Assembly (NCBI GenBank): GCA_023105745.1
Contig: JALGQZ010000008.1
Coordinates: 24,937,866-25,001,865, forward strand
Direction: 5' to 3'
From: Austropuccinia psidii
Lineage: Eukaryota > Basidiomycota > Pucciniomycetes > Pucciniales > Sphaerophragmiaceae
Length of the DNA stretch: 64,000 bases
In this document: positions 49,092 to 61,021 of the stretch, one piece after another
Layout of the letters: the number at the start of each line of letters is the position of its first letter
Position numbering within the stretch: the first letter of the stretch is position 1
Notes under the pieces: model-generated
The model's input: only the letters and a program-made list of their open reading frames with translations
What the model was told of the DNA's origin: nothing
The model's database searches: none
Program-made: the position numbers and the translations under genes

Positions 49092-50809
49092 AGAAAAAAA
49101 GCATATAATGATAATCCACCCAAAAATCAAAAATAATTTAATGTCAATATTTTCATGGATGATTTAGCAAACAACAGCTCAAAAGAAATTCTACCAATCA
49201 CACAAGCCCAGTAATGACATCAATAATGTTTAGTAAAGGAAGAGCTCAGAATTTGGCATAGAAATAACAAAAATATTTTCAGAATTCAATGAATAATAAA
49301 GGAAGAACATTTTATGGATTTATACAGATAAACTTTCTTGTAAGATTTACAGCACCAATAATATAGCTTAATACATATAAAAAACACAAAATTACATATA
49401 AAAGGTAGCAATTTGACATTATATACTCCCTAAATTCATTTAAAAAATTACATACTGAGAATTAAAATCATCAAAATAAAGTTCATGTGACACCATAATT
49501 ATCTGAAAGTATCAAATCTAAATTAATTCATGGAGAATCAACTAAAATCCATTAAAATTAAACAACAATGCAGAAAACCAGAAAAGGTTTCTGTAATAAA
49601 TATGCTTAAAATCTGTACAGGAAACAGCCACAGGATCATTTATTGCAACTCAATGAAATTCTGACTAGATTCATTCAAGGGAAATACACCAGAATCTGAA
49701 TTGCACAGAAATAATTGTAAGAAGAGATTAAAATACAAGAAGCTATCCCCACATTAAAAACCATTATCCCCTTGAATTAAATAATATTACTAAAAAACTG
49801 TGAAAGGGCTTATTCATATGACAAAATTCTCAATTTTAACTCACCAGCATTAATCCCTCAAGGCTGTGCAAGCTTACCAATGCATTGTAGTAGTAACCAG
49901 AATTAATCCATAAAGGCTGTTTAAGATCACTAAGGCAGTGTAAAAGAGAAGTCATCTGATATTTTTCATTAAATTGAGAACCAGAAAGCATATCTCAACC
50001 ATAATTTTGGCCAAAAAAATAGTGAAATATCTCATTCATCTGACACCATTCATAAAAAAACCACCAGAAAAATTATCTCAAAGAAAAAAATAAATATTTA
50101 CATGGAGAACCCATGTGTACTTCTCACAACATAAAAGGAGGCCTCCCTGTCTCATTTCCTCCTTTCCCCCCATGCAATCAATTATATACCAAGAAGGAGA
50201 ATATTAAGTCAGCCCTTAATAGTAGGTTAATCTAGGCATGATTATTTTATTATATCATAATAATAGTAATTTATAATTAGCTTTAGTTAGAAGTAGGCCT
50301 ATTTATATTATAAGTTCATCTATTAGTCCAATAATGTATTCTTAAGAAAGTTACAAAATATTGATATTACAATTCCCTCATTAGTAGAAAAGGTATAATA
50401 TTATTATTATTATTATAAAAGCTACCAAACAGATACTAGTAGCTTAATAACTGTTACTATTAGTAACTTGTATTATTTATTTCCATTATAATTATCATAC
50501 CATCTTACTATCATAATTAGTGATATATTTATTAACATTAACCAGTATTATTTTTACTTATAGTGGTGCTATCATCTGTAAGTACTATTATTAGCTCTTA
50601 TATCTTTGATTACTTTCTAGCTATCACTATTATTTCTATAAATAGTATATTTATCATATCATTAATGTTTACTATGAATTGCAGCTGTTTAACCATTATA
50701 GCATTTATCATATATAATTACTATTATTATATATTCTCAAATTGAACTGTTATCCATTCAAGCTTACTTTAAATAAAAATAAATAGATTGAATTACCACT
50801 AATTACCAT
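49092..50809. other. Probable remainder of LTR A4, then unassigned AT-rich DNA
   Basis: Just after E2 the sequence GATAATCCACCCAAAAAT (near 49110) resembles A3 at about 37853. The block AAAAGGAGGCCTCCCTGTC near 50133 resembles A1 at about 6509. The spacing is longer than in A1, so there is an insertion or strong divergence, and the terminal TTACA end was not found. From 50230 on it is extremely AT-rich, with (ATT)n near 50399-50416. Confidence 0.45.
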
Positions 50810-52000
50810 TTTAAGGTTTTCTATGAAGCTCTTGATAATATTAACTAAAATAAAGAGTAATATGACTGTCCTCAGTGGAAAAAATAATATAATTAAATAT
50901 TATAACAAAAAACATAAATATAATTATTATTAATATTTATAAAAAGCTATAGACAAGTTAATATTATCAAAAAATGCTTAATAATAAAATTCTAATAATT
51001 ATAGAAAATAATATAATTATTCTATTATCATTATAACTCACTGACAGCTATAATAATAAGAAGTGTAAAGCTGTTAATGAGACAATTAAGTATGGAAAAT
51101 ATTAATATAAACCACTTATAAGTAATATAAATATTCTTTATAAAAGAAATATCACACACACTGTGACTAGATAAATCTTATAAAGAACTTGAATATATAA
51201 CAAAGCTAATACTAGATAAAAATATATAGAAATTAATAGAAAAACTTAGTTATATCATTTATTTAATAAAATAAGTCAAATACAACAGTCATATAATTCA
51301 ATAATGTTTATGAGTTAAAAGCTTCTAAAAATAAATATTTACAAGAATAAAACAGTTTTTATGATAAAAATGAGATTTTCAAGGATTTTTAGAAGAATTT
51401 GCGGATTTAAAAAAAACTCAAAAACAACAATTTTATAATACAGCACCAATTATTTGTTATTAAAAAACATAATCTAAATTCTATGATCTTTATTCTTTGA
51501 TTTCTAATTGATAAATAATAAAAGAATTAAGAGTTACTTTAGATAATAAGATTTTAGATAGAATAAAATATTTCCTGTTTTAAAATTTCTGATTGATTTA
51601 AGGATGATGATGGACAAAAACAGTGATAAAAAGGCTTCTTCTATGCCTTAAAATCAGCTCTCATAGCTAGCAATGAATATAGAGGAAGCTCTCAAATTGA
51701 AACCGAAAAACAATACTTCAAAATAAGGTTCTTGATAAAAGGTAGCTTATTTTTCAGCTCAATTTGAAGTTACCAGTGTTACTCTTAGCTCCAAGTAACT
51801 TCTGTATTCAATTAAGCTTACTATTTTCAAGTTTTAATATAAAATTAACTAATTTATATTGTATTTCATCACATGAGAAGCTTGGAGATAAACTTCCAAG
51901 CAAAAATCTTTTAAATAAGATTTTTGAGTAATTTTTAAAGAAATTGTAATTTTCTTCAAGAATAATTAAAAGAGGTATTTTAAAGGCTACATACAAAAGA
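50810..52000 (-). repeat. Truncated LTR, family C, copy C2
   Basis: Begins TTTAAGGTTTTCTATGAAGC (family TGTAAGGTTT..CTATGAA) and parallels C1 and C3. Shared blocks include ACTCACTGACAG near 51051, GGACAAAAACAGTGATAAAAAGG near 51612 (mutated), and TTGAAGTTACCAGTGTTACTC near 51763. Resemblance fades after about 52000, roughly the middle of the family. C2 retains the ~185-bp LTR segment that the foldback element replaces in C1. Confidence 0.75.
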
Positions 52001-52289
52001 ATCATATTAGCCCCCCTCAAAATTACTCTATACCATGCAAAAAACACCCAAATGACATAATTAATTTTTTGGAATTTTGAAAAAATCACACCTCAATAGC
52101 CAAGGTGTTTCCAATCCCCAAAATAATAATTTTTTTTGATACCAAATTATATCTTTACCAAAAAAGATATTCAACACTAACTCATCTTCAACTTTTCTAA
52201 ACATAACAAATAAATTCTTCAAAAATGCCAAAGAGCTTACAGCAAAGACAAATTAACTTTTATTTAAAAACATCCCATTGTACATATGT

Positions 52290-53370
52290 CACAGAAGGTG
52301 AAGCTGATGAAGAAATTGAAGAAGAAATTTTAACCCTTAGTCACTTATTTGAAAAGTAATTTTTGAATAAACGTCAAATTCACAACCCCCCATATATCTA
52401 CCAAGCATGTGATTTGAGAAGCTCACCATCTGCAAGGTCTAGATAATCATTTTGAACATAAAATTATGGCTTTCAAGGTATGGTACATCTTATAAGCCAT
52501 GATGAATTATTCAAAAGTAACTCTAAGGTCAAGAAATGTGATATCAAAATACAATTGGAAGTGAACTGTGTTGCCTAGGTAGTAATGGAACAGGATCTTT
52601 TGTTGGTCATATCAAATCAATTTTTGGAATTGGCCAAGGAGCTGTGATATTTTATACACAACATATTAGATAAGCATTTCTAAAGCCCAAATCAAGATAT
52701 CTTATATGGCTAGGGTCAGATGTATTGGTAGAGCTGTCACAGTGAATGAAATATGAGGGATTTCTATGTTGTATTGCCTTTATTTATGGAAGCTTGATTC
52801 CATTATCTCACAAGCCACAAAATGATCATGAGGCTTGCTTTGATTGGAAGAATATTTATGTGAGACCTATTTTTATATTGATTAATGAAGAGCTAATATT
52901 TTGGTTTTTAAATAGTTACTCAATTTTGATTCAGCTTGTATGTGATGGGAACAAATTTTTTTGAGCACTAAATGTGGGTCTTCCAGTTTGAGTGCATGAC
53001 TAAAGAGTTTATCAACAAATGAATATTTGTAAGATTATGGAGAAGGTTTTCTGACAAGATCAATACTTTCTTTCGGATTAAGCCTACCAAAGATTCAAAT
53101 TTATAATTCCTGCATATAAAGGAAATTTTACACAGGAATTAAGTGATAAAAAAAGTTTAATTATTGCCTGGCCCAATCATGTGTGCATATAAAGCATGCA
53201 ATAGGAATACTAAAAGTTTTCCGGTCATCATTTCAGGAAATGCAATTTCAAATGAAAAATGGAGAATATGTTAAAAGTCTTGCTTATTGGGTAATCAGCT
53301 GTGTAATATCTCAAAATATCCTAGAAAAAAGTGGTGATCAATGGCTTGAACTATAAAATGATAAGACCCA
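52290..53370 (+). pseudogene. PIF/Harbinger transposase relic
   Basis: Readable segments in order are EGEADEEIEEEI (52300), NKRQIHNPPYIY (52370), HDELF and IQLEV (52500-52560), GTGSFVG and FGIGQGAVI (52590-52650), SRYLIWLGSDVLVELSQ with MKYEGF (52690-52770), the frame 52746-52964 with GSLIPLSHKP and QLVCDGNKFF, then VHD (52995), FNYCLAQSCV with HAIGILK (53155-53215) and AYWVISCVI with QNIL (53285-53320). This is the DDE nuclease of Harbinger (HARBI1-like) elements. The first catalytic Asp (usually FIDGT) is Tyr in FIYGS, and Glu (usually R.EH) is Lys in CVHIKH; the middle Asp in VHD remains. Several stops and a ~20-residue insertion interrupt it. Confidence 0.82.
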
Positions 53371-53399
53371 CCTGAGCTCCAAGTGATAATAGAAGTGTA

Positions 53400-54715
53400 T
53401 GTAAAGTCGGAAGGAATTACATTGAATTTGTATAATGATCTGTGATTTTAATATATTTCATCATGAAAAAAAGTGAGCTCAGAAAAACTAAAATAAACAA
53501 AAATCATTTTTATTTGAATAGAAATTGTCAATTCCAACCTCCTCTGCTTAATCTAGTTTCTATGAAGTTGATTTAGTTTTGCTTATTTATAGGAAAAAAA
53601 AGAATAATTTAATTTGGTGGCTATTATAGTTTTATTCATATATAAATAAATGTTATTGGATTGGAGTTACTTGAAAATACACATTTTATTTAAAAATTTC
53701 ACGAAGGAAACATAAATAAAGGAAATTTTCTGAAGAAATTCATTGCTAAAGTTTTTTTGAATACTTCTATTTTTTTAAAATTACTTGAAAATTCAAAGGA
53801 ATGTTCTTTTTTGAACAAAAAATGGCCTTCTTACTAATGGAATCAGCTTTTCCTTAAATTTCAATAAATTTCATTTTGAAAGAATAATGTATTTCTAATT
53901 TTCTTATTCATTTTTTATCTTTTATTTCATAAAAACACAGAGGATTAAAGACATTGCGAAAATCAAAATAATCAAGAGGTCAGAAAATTAGATAACTTTC
54001 CTTTCCATTATGAAGTACTTGAAAGGTGAGTAGGCTAAGATTTTTGTTAGTTTTTATTTTTTTTCTCAAAATAAAAATGGGAAACAAATTTCCACAAATA
54101 TTTTTGAGAAAATCTAATATTTTCCTTAGAAAATCACCAAGAAAATGGAAAAGTTTCATTAATTTAACTTTTTTCAAATAAAATTAATTTTTCATTTTTT
54201 GAAGAGTTCAATATTTCAAACAAAAACTCATGAATGAAATTGGGAGTTAGTCTTTCATGATAAAAGAGAAATCTTTTCGAACTAATCATTATTCAAGATC
54301 TGAAAAATGTTTTAACTTCCATTCTTCTCTGTTTCTGTATTTTCATTCCAAAACAGCTTATCTCAGTGAGTAATCTTTTCATACTACTCCCTATTAAAAA
54401 ACAAATTAATTTATTAATCTTTTTATTTAATTGGTATCATTTTCAATTTTACTTTTTGAGAAAGAAATTGTAAATTTTTTGTAAAAATCTCCTTTTATTT
54501 TAATGTAATTCAAGGAGAATTTTAATCAGTAAGTGATTATTTTATCCTACCCTTTGTTAAAAAAAACATGAAATATTTGATTTTTATTTCAAAATGGTTT
54601 TTTGGTCAAGACATAATGATTTATTGGTTAAATTATTATAAAATTTTGAATTATTTTCAAAAAAAATAAGAGAAAACTTCAAGTATTTCATGAAAATTCT
54701 TTTATATAAATTTCA
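53400..54715. other. Unassigned AT-rich sequence
   Basis: About 1.3 kb, strongly AT-rich with many A and T runs. Parts (near 54360-54380 and 54480-54560) share short motifs with the tandem array that follows and may be its diverged edge. No gene is seen. Confidence 0.4.
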
Positions 54716-56290
54716 ATCCAAATATTCAAAATAACTAAGTTTTTTTAATTGCTACTTTTTGTAGATCCAGTTTAATTTTTTTTTTCAAGAAATACATTCT
54801 TAATTCTATTTTTAAGTTAGATTCTTGTCAATATAAATAATTAGAAAAAAGTGAGTATTGATCACTATTTATTTAAAAATTAAATAATTATCTTTCCTTC
54901 ATTATAATATTTAAATGTATCTCACAATATCTTCATAAAAAAGAAAACATTGATTGATCTAACCGTTTTTTAAAATAAGGCGCATTGAGCTATCTAATCC
55001 TTTTTTAAAACAAAGTATTTATCAAAATCTATCTTTTTTTTAAAAATATTGATCAATACAATTTTGTCAATATATAGAATAATCTTAAATAAAATGAAAA
55101 AGAACTGAATTTGTTATAGTGATACCTTTTGTAGATCCAATCTTTCTTTTTAAAAAGTAATTTTATTGTTAATTCTATTTTTAAATTTTATTTTATTTCA
55201 ATAGAAATCATCAAAAAAAGTGGGTGTTGACCACTATCTATTTGAAAAAAAGAATCATTATTTTTTATTTTGATATTGATAAATATCCATCAATAGCTTT
55301 TTTTAAAGGGGGAATTGATCAATCAGATTTATTTTTTAAAAAAAATTGATCAGCTTCTTTTTCTTAAAAAAGAATCCTTGAGTGGTCTAATACCTTTTTT
55401 AAAAAAGGATTTATCACACTCTATTTCTTCAAAAACTAGTATTGACCCCCATTTTTGGTTACCAAATTCACTTCCTAAAAATTTTCTATATAACAGGCTT
55501 ATGATATGTAAGTGGTGTTATTGGATGATCCGTATAAAAAAAAATAATTCCTTTTTTAAGAAGATTGATCAATGCAATTCTTTCAATACATAGGATCATT
55601 TTAAATAATATAAAACGTAACTGACTTTTTTTCTTAATACCTTTTGTAGAGGTAAATTTTTCTTTGAAAAGGGATTTTATCGTTAGTTATATTTTCAAAT
55701 GTGATTTTGTTTCAATAGAAATCTTTAAAAGAGAAAGTAAGTGTTGATTATCATATATTAAAGAAATAAATAAGTTTTTTTATTTTAATATTCATATATA
55801 TTCATCACTAGCATTTTTTTAAAGGAGAATTGATTTTTCAGATTTCTTTTTTTAAAACAATTTGTCACCTTTTTTTAAAAAAGAAGAATTCACTTATCTG
55901 ATATCTTTTTCAAGAAAAGGATTCATCAAAATATATTTCTTTACAAAAGAGTATTGATTGATGTTTTTTTTTAAAAAAAATATTGATCAATACAATTCTT
56001 TCAATATATAAAATAATTTCAAATAAAATGAAAAATGACTGACTTCGTTTTATTACTACTTTTTGTGGATCTAATTTCATTTTTTTCAAAGAAATTTCAA
56101 TGTTAATTCTTTTTTTACATAAGATCTCATTTAAATATCAATAATTGAAAAAAACAAGTGAGTGTTTATTACTATCTATTGAAAAATATTATTTCTTTAT
56201 TTTAATATTCATATTTATTCATCAATAGCTTTTTTTGAAAAGGAGAATTGATTGATTGAAGCACTTTCTAAAATTTTTTTTGATTCAACC
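54716..56290. repeat. Tandem array of ~370-515-bp units, about 3.5 copies
   Basis: Landmarks recur in fixed order. TTTTGTAGATCC-like motifs begin near 54757, 55127, 55641 and 56061. GATCAAT(A/G)CAATT motifs lie at 55051, 55567 and 55985. ATCAATAGCTTTTTTT-like motifs lie at about 55290, 55804 and 56221. Unit length varies because each unit contains a variable number of sub-repeats built on the palindrome TTTTTTAAAAAA and on TTGATCAA. The 92-codon frame at 55315-55593 only reflects these sub-repeats (repeated FLKK). It could be a small satellite or the internal repeats of an unrecognised element. Confidence 0.75.
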
Positions 56291-56689
56291 ATGATCTTTT
56301 GATTCTTGTTCATTTCTTTTGTTAAGAAAATCTATTATTGAATTCTAAATATATATTAAAAACAATTAAATATAAATACTTTCATTTTAAAAAAACTTGC
56401 TAATTAGTCCTTGAAAATGACTTAATCTTTTGAAAAAAACTAACTTTTCCTTTTTTTAGTATTATTTTCTGTGTTTTTTTTTTTTTGGAAAAAAACACTT
56501 TTATTAAGAACCTTTTTTGTATTTCCTATCATAATAGGGAGAAAATAGAACAACTTCCATGACAAGTTAGTTATTGTTATTTTTTTAATCATGAGGTACA
56601 GCTGAAACGTTTCCCTTTTTCTGCTTTTATTAATCTTTTTAATGGAAATCTCTGACTGGTGCATTCCTGTGAACTAATTCCTGAGCCAA

Positions 56690-57341
56690 TTTTTTAAATT
56701 TGGATATCATCAATTGGCCAGAGATTAATAAAGCTAATTATTCAAGAATGAATGCATATAGAATCAAAGAAGAAACAAAATATATTAATGCATATATTCA
56801 AAAAGCCTTCAATATATTTTTTCAATGAAATAAAGAGGTCCACTTCAATCCTATTCAAACAAATGAAGAAAAATGTAAAAAATTAAACACAATTTGGATT
56901 TCAAAAGAATCAGCTTCTTGTACTTATGTTCAGAAAAATGGGAAACCAATTACCTATGGTTTTACTATTATCCATAATACCTCAGTGCAGAGATCATCAA
57001 ATCAAGTTTTTACTGAAATAAAATTCCAAACCCTTGAAACCATGAATGACTATGAGAAATGAAATAAGAGTCTTTCAGCATATTATCTCATGAAAATGAC
57101 TTTGTTTGTCAGCAAGAAGAAAGAATGTGGAGAAAATACTCATGGGTCAATGTATAAAATCAGTTTGTGTCCCACTTGTCTTGGTGATTATGATTTAGGA
57201 ATATATTTCTATCCAAATAAAATTCATTTCAGGATTGAAGAATATAAAAAGGTTTCATCTACAGCCCCAGAAATATCAGTGATCCTTGGAACTCTTCTCA
57301 GAAATCTTGCATCAGTCATTTTAGAAGAAAATTACTAGACT
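56690..57341 (+). pseudogene. Lightly broken reading frame of unknown function
   Basis: One plus-strand frame runs about 210 codons, interrupted by what appear to be only two TGA stops, at about 56837 and 57060; its last part (57090-57338) is open. The composition is protein-like, with segments such as KLNTIWISKESASCTY, KPITYGFTIIHN, TEIKFQTLETMNDYEK and THGSMYKISLCPTC, unlike the FLIK-rich random frames of the window. Both stops could come from CGA codons by C-to-T change, or from TGG. I do not recognise the family with confidence. It could be a transposon-encoded protein or a captured host gene fragment. It lies next to truncated LTR B5. Confidence 0.5.
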
Positions 57342-57380
57342 ATGAAAAACTAGGAACACCTGTCATTGGACAGCTTTTTT

Positions 57381-58104
57381 TGTGAGCCTTTGACATATGA
57401 ACAAATATCCAAAAAGGTCACAAAGAAACTTGAAAAAACTTATTTTAATAATAAAAGTTGAAATTATAACCTCAAAATAAGTAAAAATGCCATAAAAAGG
57501 CATATTTTCTTGATTATCTCAGCAACCACTGAATAAACATGTGAAATAAATTACATCATTGTCTTCCATCAAAGACTACACATATAGAATTTTCATTTCA
57601 TATCTTTAAATTAAATACTTACTGAGATAACCTTAATATATGTACTTTTATGATCAGCAAATATATTCATGTTTTTGAGCTCATATCTTTTGAATTATGA
57701 ATGATAAAGAGTTGATTAAAAAATAGAGTTACCACAAAATAACATTAGGAATACATATATAAGACTGATTTGAAAATCTATAAACAAAGTTCAAAATTAC
57801 AAGGATTTATTGATTAAAAGAGGAATAGCTGTTGACCACTTTAACTTAAAAGTACTCCAAAAGTAAAAAGTGGATATTCAAAATCTAGTAGCTCATATTT
57901 GAACAATGATTATATTCTTCTTATAATACAATTTATATTATTTTGTTTATCCCAATAATACAAATCATTTTACACCATAATTATAATATATAATATTATT
58001 ATAATTATTTTTCAATCTTATTCTTTTATTAAAGTAGGAAATTCAGAGTACAATAAGTAAAATATTAGTAATTTTTACTAATTGTTGCAAAGTTAAACCT
58101 TACA
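57381..58104 (+). repeat. Internally deleted LTR, family B, copy B5
   Basis: Both family ends are present (TGTGAGCCTTTGACATATG at the start, AAACCTTACA at the end), but it is only 724 bp because the middle is missing. The first ~530 bp follows B4 to about 57910, then jumps to the AT-rich last ~180 bp. Flanking 5-mers do not match. Confidence 0.8.
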
Positions 58105-60190
58105 AAGTCTGATAATTGAGATTTCTTTCATAAAGAAGATTTTCTGTGTAATTGTCTTGTTGAGCTTACTTGTGAACTGTTGAATTTGATGCAAGGCTCT
58201 TAAGGGGGTGTCACTACCAAAATGTGGATAATGTATGTTGTCACAAACTCTTATATTATATGTAACCTTTGGTGCTACATATCTTTCCTGAAACTAACTC
58301 ATAATCTGTATGCCATCATAGTTTACATGTGTGTATAGAATGGGGCTATGTATTGAGGGGTTAATTGTAGGGGTACAGATAGCTTTGGTTGTAATATTGA
58401 GTTTGATAAATCATTGGGAAAGGTTTTTGAGTCTTTCTGAGTACTTGTGAGCTTAAGACTGGTCAAAAGAATGGTATGAAATGCAACAGTGTAAGAATAA
58501 TAAGGATATTGGAAAAAACCAGTCCTCCTTCAAGAATGAGGAATATGCAGGCAAATGGTGTGGTATACCATGAAAGTTTAGCTGAATACATTTTCAATTT
58601 TTTTGGTTGTTATCTATATGAAAGAAGGTACCAATAGAATGATATATAACTTTCTTATGCACATATTTTTTGAATATTCTTAAATACAATCAATTGGGTT
58701 ATTACTATAATAAGAGTCACAATGATTATTTCAATCAATAAAGAACAGAGTTTTAGGAACAATAAGGGGAAATATAAGGTTCAAGGTGTGGAACAAAGCA
58801 CCTTTTTAAGTATTACTTTTGGGAAATTTCATGAATTTTTCTGTTATAAACCACCCAAAGAGGGGATAATCATCATGGATTTTGTTGAAATGATTCAAAT
58901 TATTCATTTTGAATATCGAAAGAATTTATTGTTGAATGGGAGAGGTTATATTACATCAACCTTTCTGTTGATGTGACCTCCAAATTTCCCATCGGAGCTG
59001 CATAAATGAAGAGTGGGACTGGATGTTGGAAGGGATATGGTATTTACTGTTTTTTTATGTATTAGTATTGCATAGCCATTTCATTTTAAGGCCACTATGT
59101 GAGGCCATTAGGTTTTAAAAATATTCTTTTGAAGAGAAAAGGAGTGGGACATGTGAGTGTAGCCTCCTTTTTAAGAGGCTCAGAAAAAGCCAACTGGAAG
59201 AGTTGGTAAGGAGGACCTTTGTTTTTGGAGACTGAAAGTAGGAATGTCATGGGTTCAAGACACATGAAGGAAACACTCAAAATCAAGGGTTTGGGGAAAA
59301 TGGAACTTCTGGAAGATTTGAGAAGATCTAGAAATTTTAAGTAATAATACAGGTAATCAGTCCTATATGATTTTTCAGAAAAACGTGAAAAACAACCCAA
59401 AGGTCATCCCACAAAGACTAGAATACTATAATTCAGTAAAATCACCTGACTGATTAGTAATCAATTGATTAATACATGGAGATAAGGTCTCCAGTGCCAA
59501 AATTAGGGATTGACTGTATTTCACAGCCACATGTCACAAACATGCCATGTGAGACATTGAGATTAAAATGACTTTATGTTACTGGGCAGAAACCTTCTGT
59601 GGGATAATCCTCTGTATTGGATGAATGAGGCAGTATGTGGAAGGGGAAATTACAAGAAATATTTTTGAATTTATTTTATGACTTGTAACCCTTGCTCTGC
59701 TTGTAAATCAGAATAATATGAACTGCACTTCCTTTAATGCTGAATTATCTTAAATTGAGCTCCAAAATCAATTTATTTATTTTTGATGGTGGATGGATAA
59801 GAGAATTCTATTAAACAGACTCTGATCAGACTTCAATTGATTTTCCAGAAATTATTTCTTGAAAACTTGACCTAATTTGACCATACTAAAAATCCAGATA
59901 TCTGGTTTTATTTCAAGCTCACATAAGCTGAGAATCTTGATTATAACTGCTTTTGATAATAATATTATTGAGATAAATTGTTCTTTCTGATTTATGTTGA
60001 TAATAATACTGTTGTTGATATTTGTTATTAATAATACTTCTGTCTATTTTTGTGAATACTATGATAAATTTGGGGATTACCATACTGTTTATAATAGCTA
60101 CAATGGGTATAATACTAACTGCAATATATTAAATGAAGAAAATCTATAAGCTAAGAAAAAACAACTTTCAACTTCTTTTAGCTATAAAGT
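58105..60190. other. Unassigned, probably decayed transposon interior
   Basis: About 2 kb containing open stretches at 58722-58976 (plus) and 59095-59400 (minus, 101 codons). Neither has a recognisable domain. A block near 58700-58720 (TTATTACTATAATAAGAGTC) resembles E1 near 881-898, but the similarity is short. No element ends were identified. Confidence 0.35.
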
Positions 60191-60194
60191 CACT

Positions 60195-60525
60195 TCAGAA
60201 ATTGCTACTGAGCTTGGATACTGAGAAATTAGTAATGGTACAAATATGGGGATAGTCAATGAGATTAATTTTGTAATAAAATACAGACCAACTGTTAACT
60301 TCTTTTATGTATCAAAAAACTCAGACCGTGCTACTGAGCTTGGCTACTGAGAAGTAGGATAGGAGATAGTCAATGAAATCAATTGATAAAATAATTTAGA
60401 CCAACTGTTAACCACCATTATTAAATAAATGAATCAGAAGGTGCTTCTCAAATTTACTACTGAGCGATTAGAATAAGGAAGGTACTGATACTGGGGGATA
60501 CTAATAGTTGTGATATGGGGATAAG
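60195..60525. repeat. Tandem repeat, about three units of ~115-130 bp
   Basis: Units begin GCTACTGAGCTTGG at about 60201 and 60330, with a diverged third (GCTTCTCAAATTTACTACTGAG) at about 60443. The first two share ATAGTCAATGA, then GACCAACTGTTAAC. They lie 50-380 bp upstream of a TATA-like sequence at 60572, which suggests promoter-proximal (U3) repeats of an LTR. Confidence 0.65.
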
Positions 60526-60565
60526 CCTCTCTCTGGGGAATATGGAATGGTTTGGAAAGGGGAGA

Positions 60566-60585
60566 GAAGGCCTATATTTATACTT
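60566..60585 (+). promoter_or_regulatory. TATA-like element downstream of the tandem repeats
   Basis: TATATTTATA at 60573-60582 follows a purine-rich stretch (GGAAAGGGGAGAGAAGG). Together with the repeats on both sides this resembles the U3/R region of an LTR. No LTR ends were found, so the assignment is tentative. Confidence 0.3.
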
Positions 60586-60676
60586 TTGGGGGCTTCCCTT
60601 AGGGGCTCCAAAAAAAGGGACTTGAGTTTTTCTTGATTTTAATTAGATGAACAGTCTGCAACTCAGAGTTTACTGA

Positions 60677-61021
60677 TTTGGAAATAATTTTAAAGCTGTT
60701 GGGTGGATTTACTTAGCTTAAATTTGATTATGTAATGAAAATTTTTGAGACTTTTCTGACTTGGAAATAATCTGAATAATTTTTGGTGGATTTGCTGAAT
60801 TTTAAATTCCAGGGTTGAACTGTCTTGATTAATTGCCTAAGTTGGAAGTCCTTTTGGATGAATTTTCCAAACTTTAATTTGGGGGGTTGAAATGCCATGA
60901 TTATTTGATCTTCATAGTGATATCAATTCTCTAATTTGGTAATATTTTGAAGGCTGTTTGATGGACTTCCCAAACTTTAATTTGGGAGGTTTAACTGCCT
61001 TGATTAATTGCCTAATTTGGA
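60677..61021. repeat. Tandem repeat, about four ~85-90-bp units
   Basis: Units at about 60677, 60758, 60838 and 60933 carry variants of GATTTGGAAATAAT, GGTGGATTT, CAAACTTTAATTTGGGAGG and CTGCCTTGATTAATTGCC. The second and fourth are the most alike and end in almost the same 20 bases. No coding potential. Confidence 0.6.

Noticed and set aside
59095..59400. 101-codon minus-strand frame
   Set aside because: Rich in S, F, L and K with no recognised motif, no neighbours supporting a gene and a CpG-poor setting. It may be a transposon fragment, but this cannot be supported.
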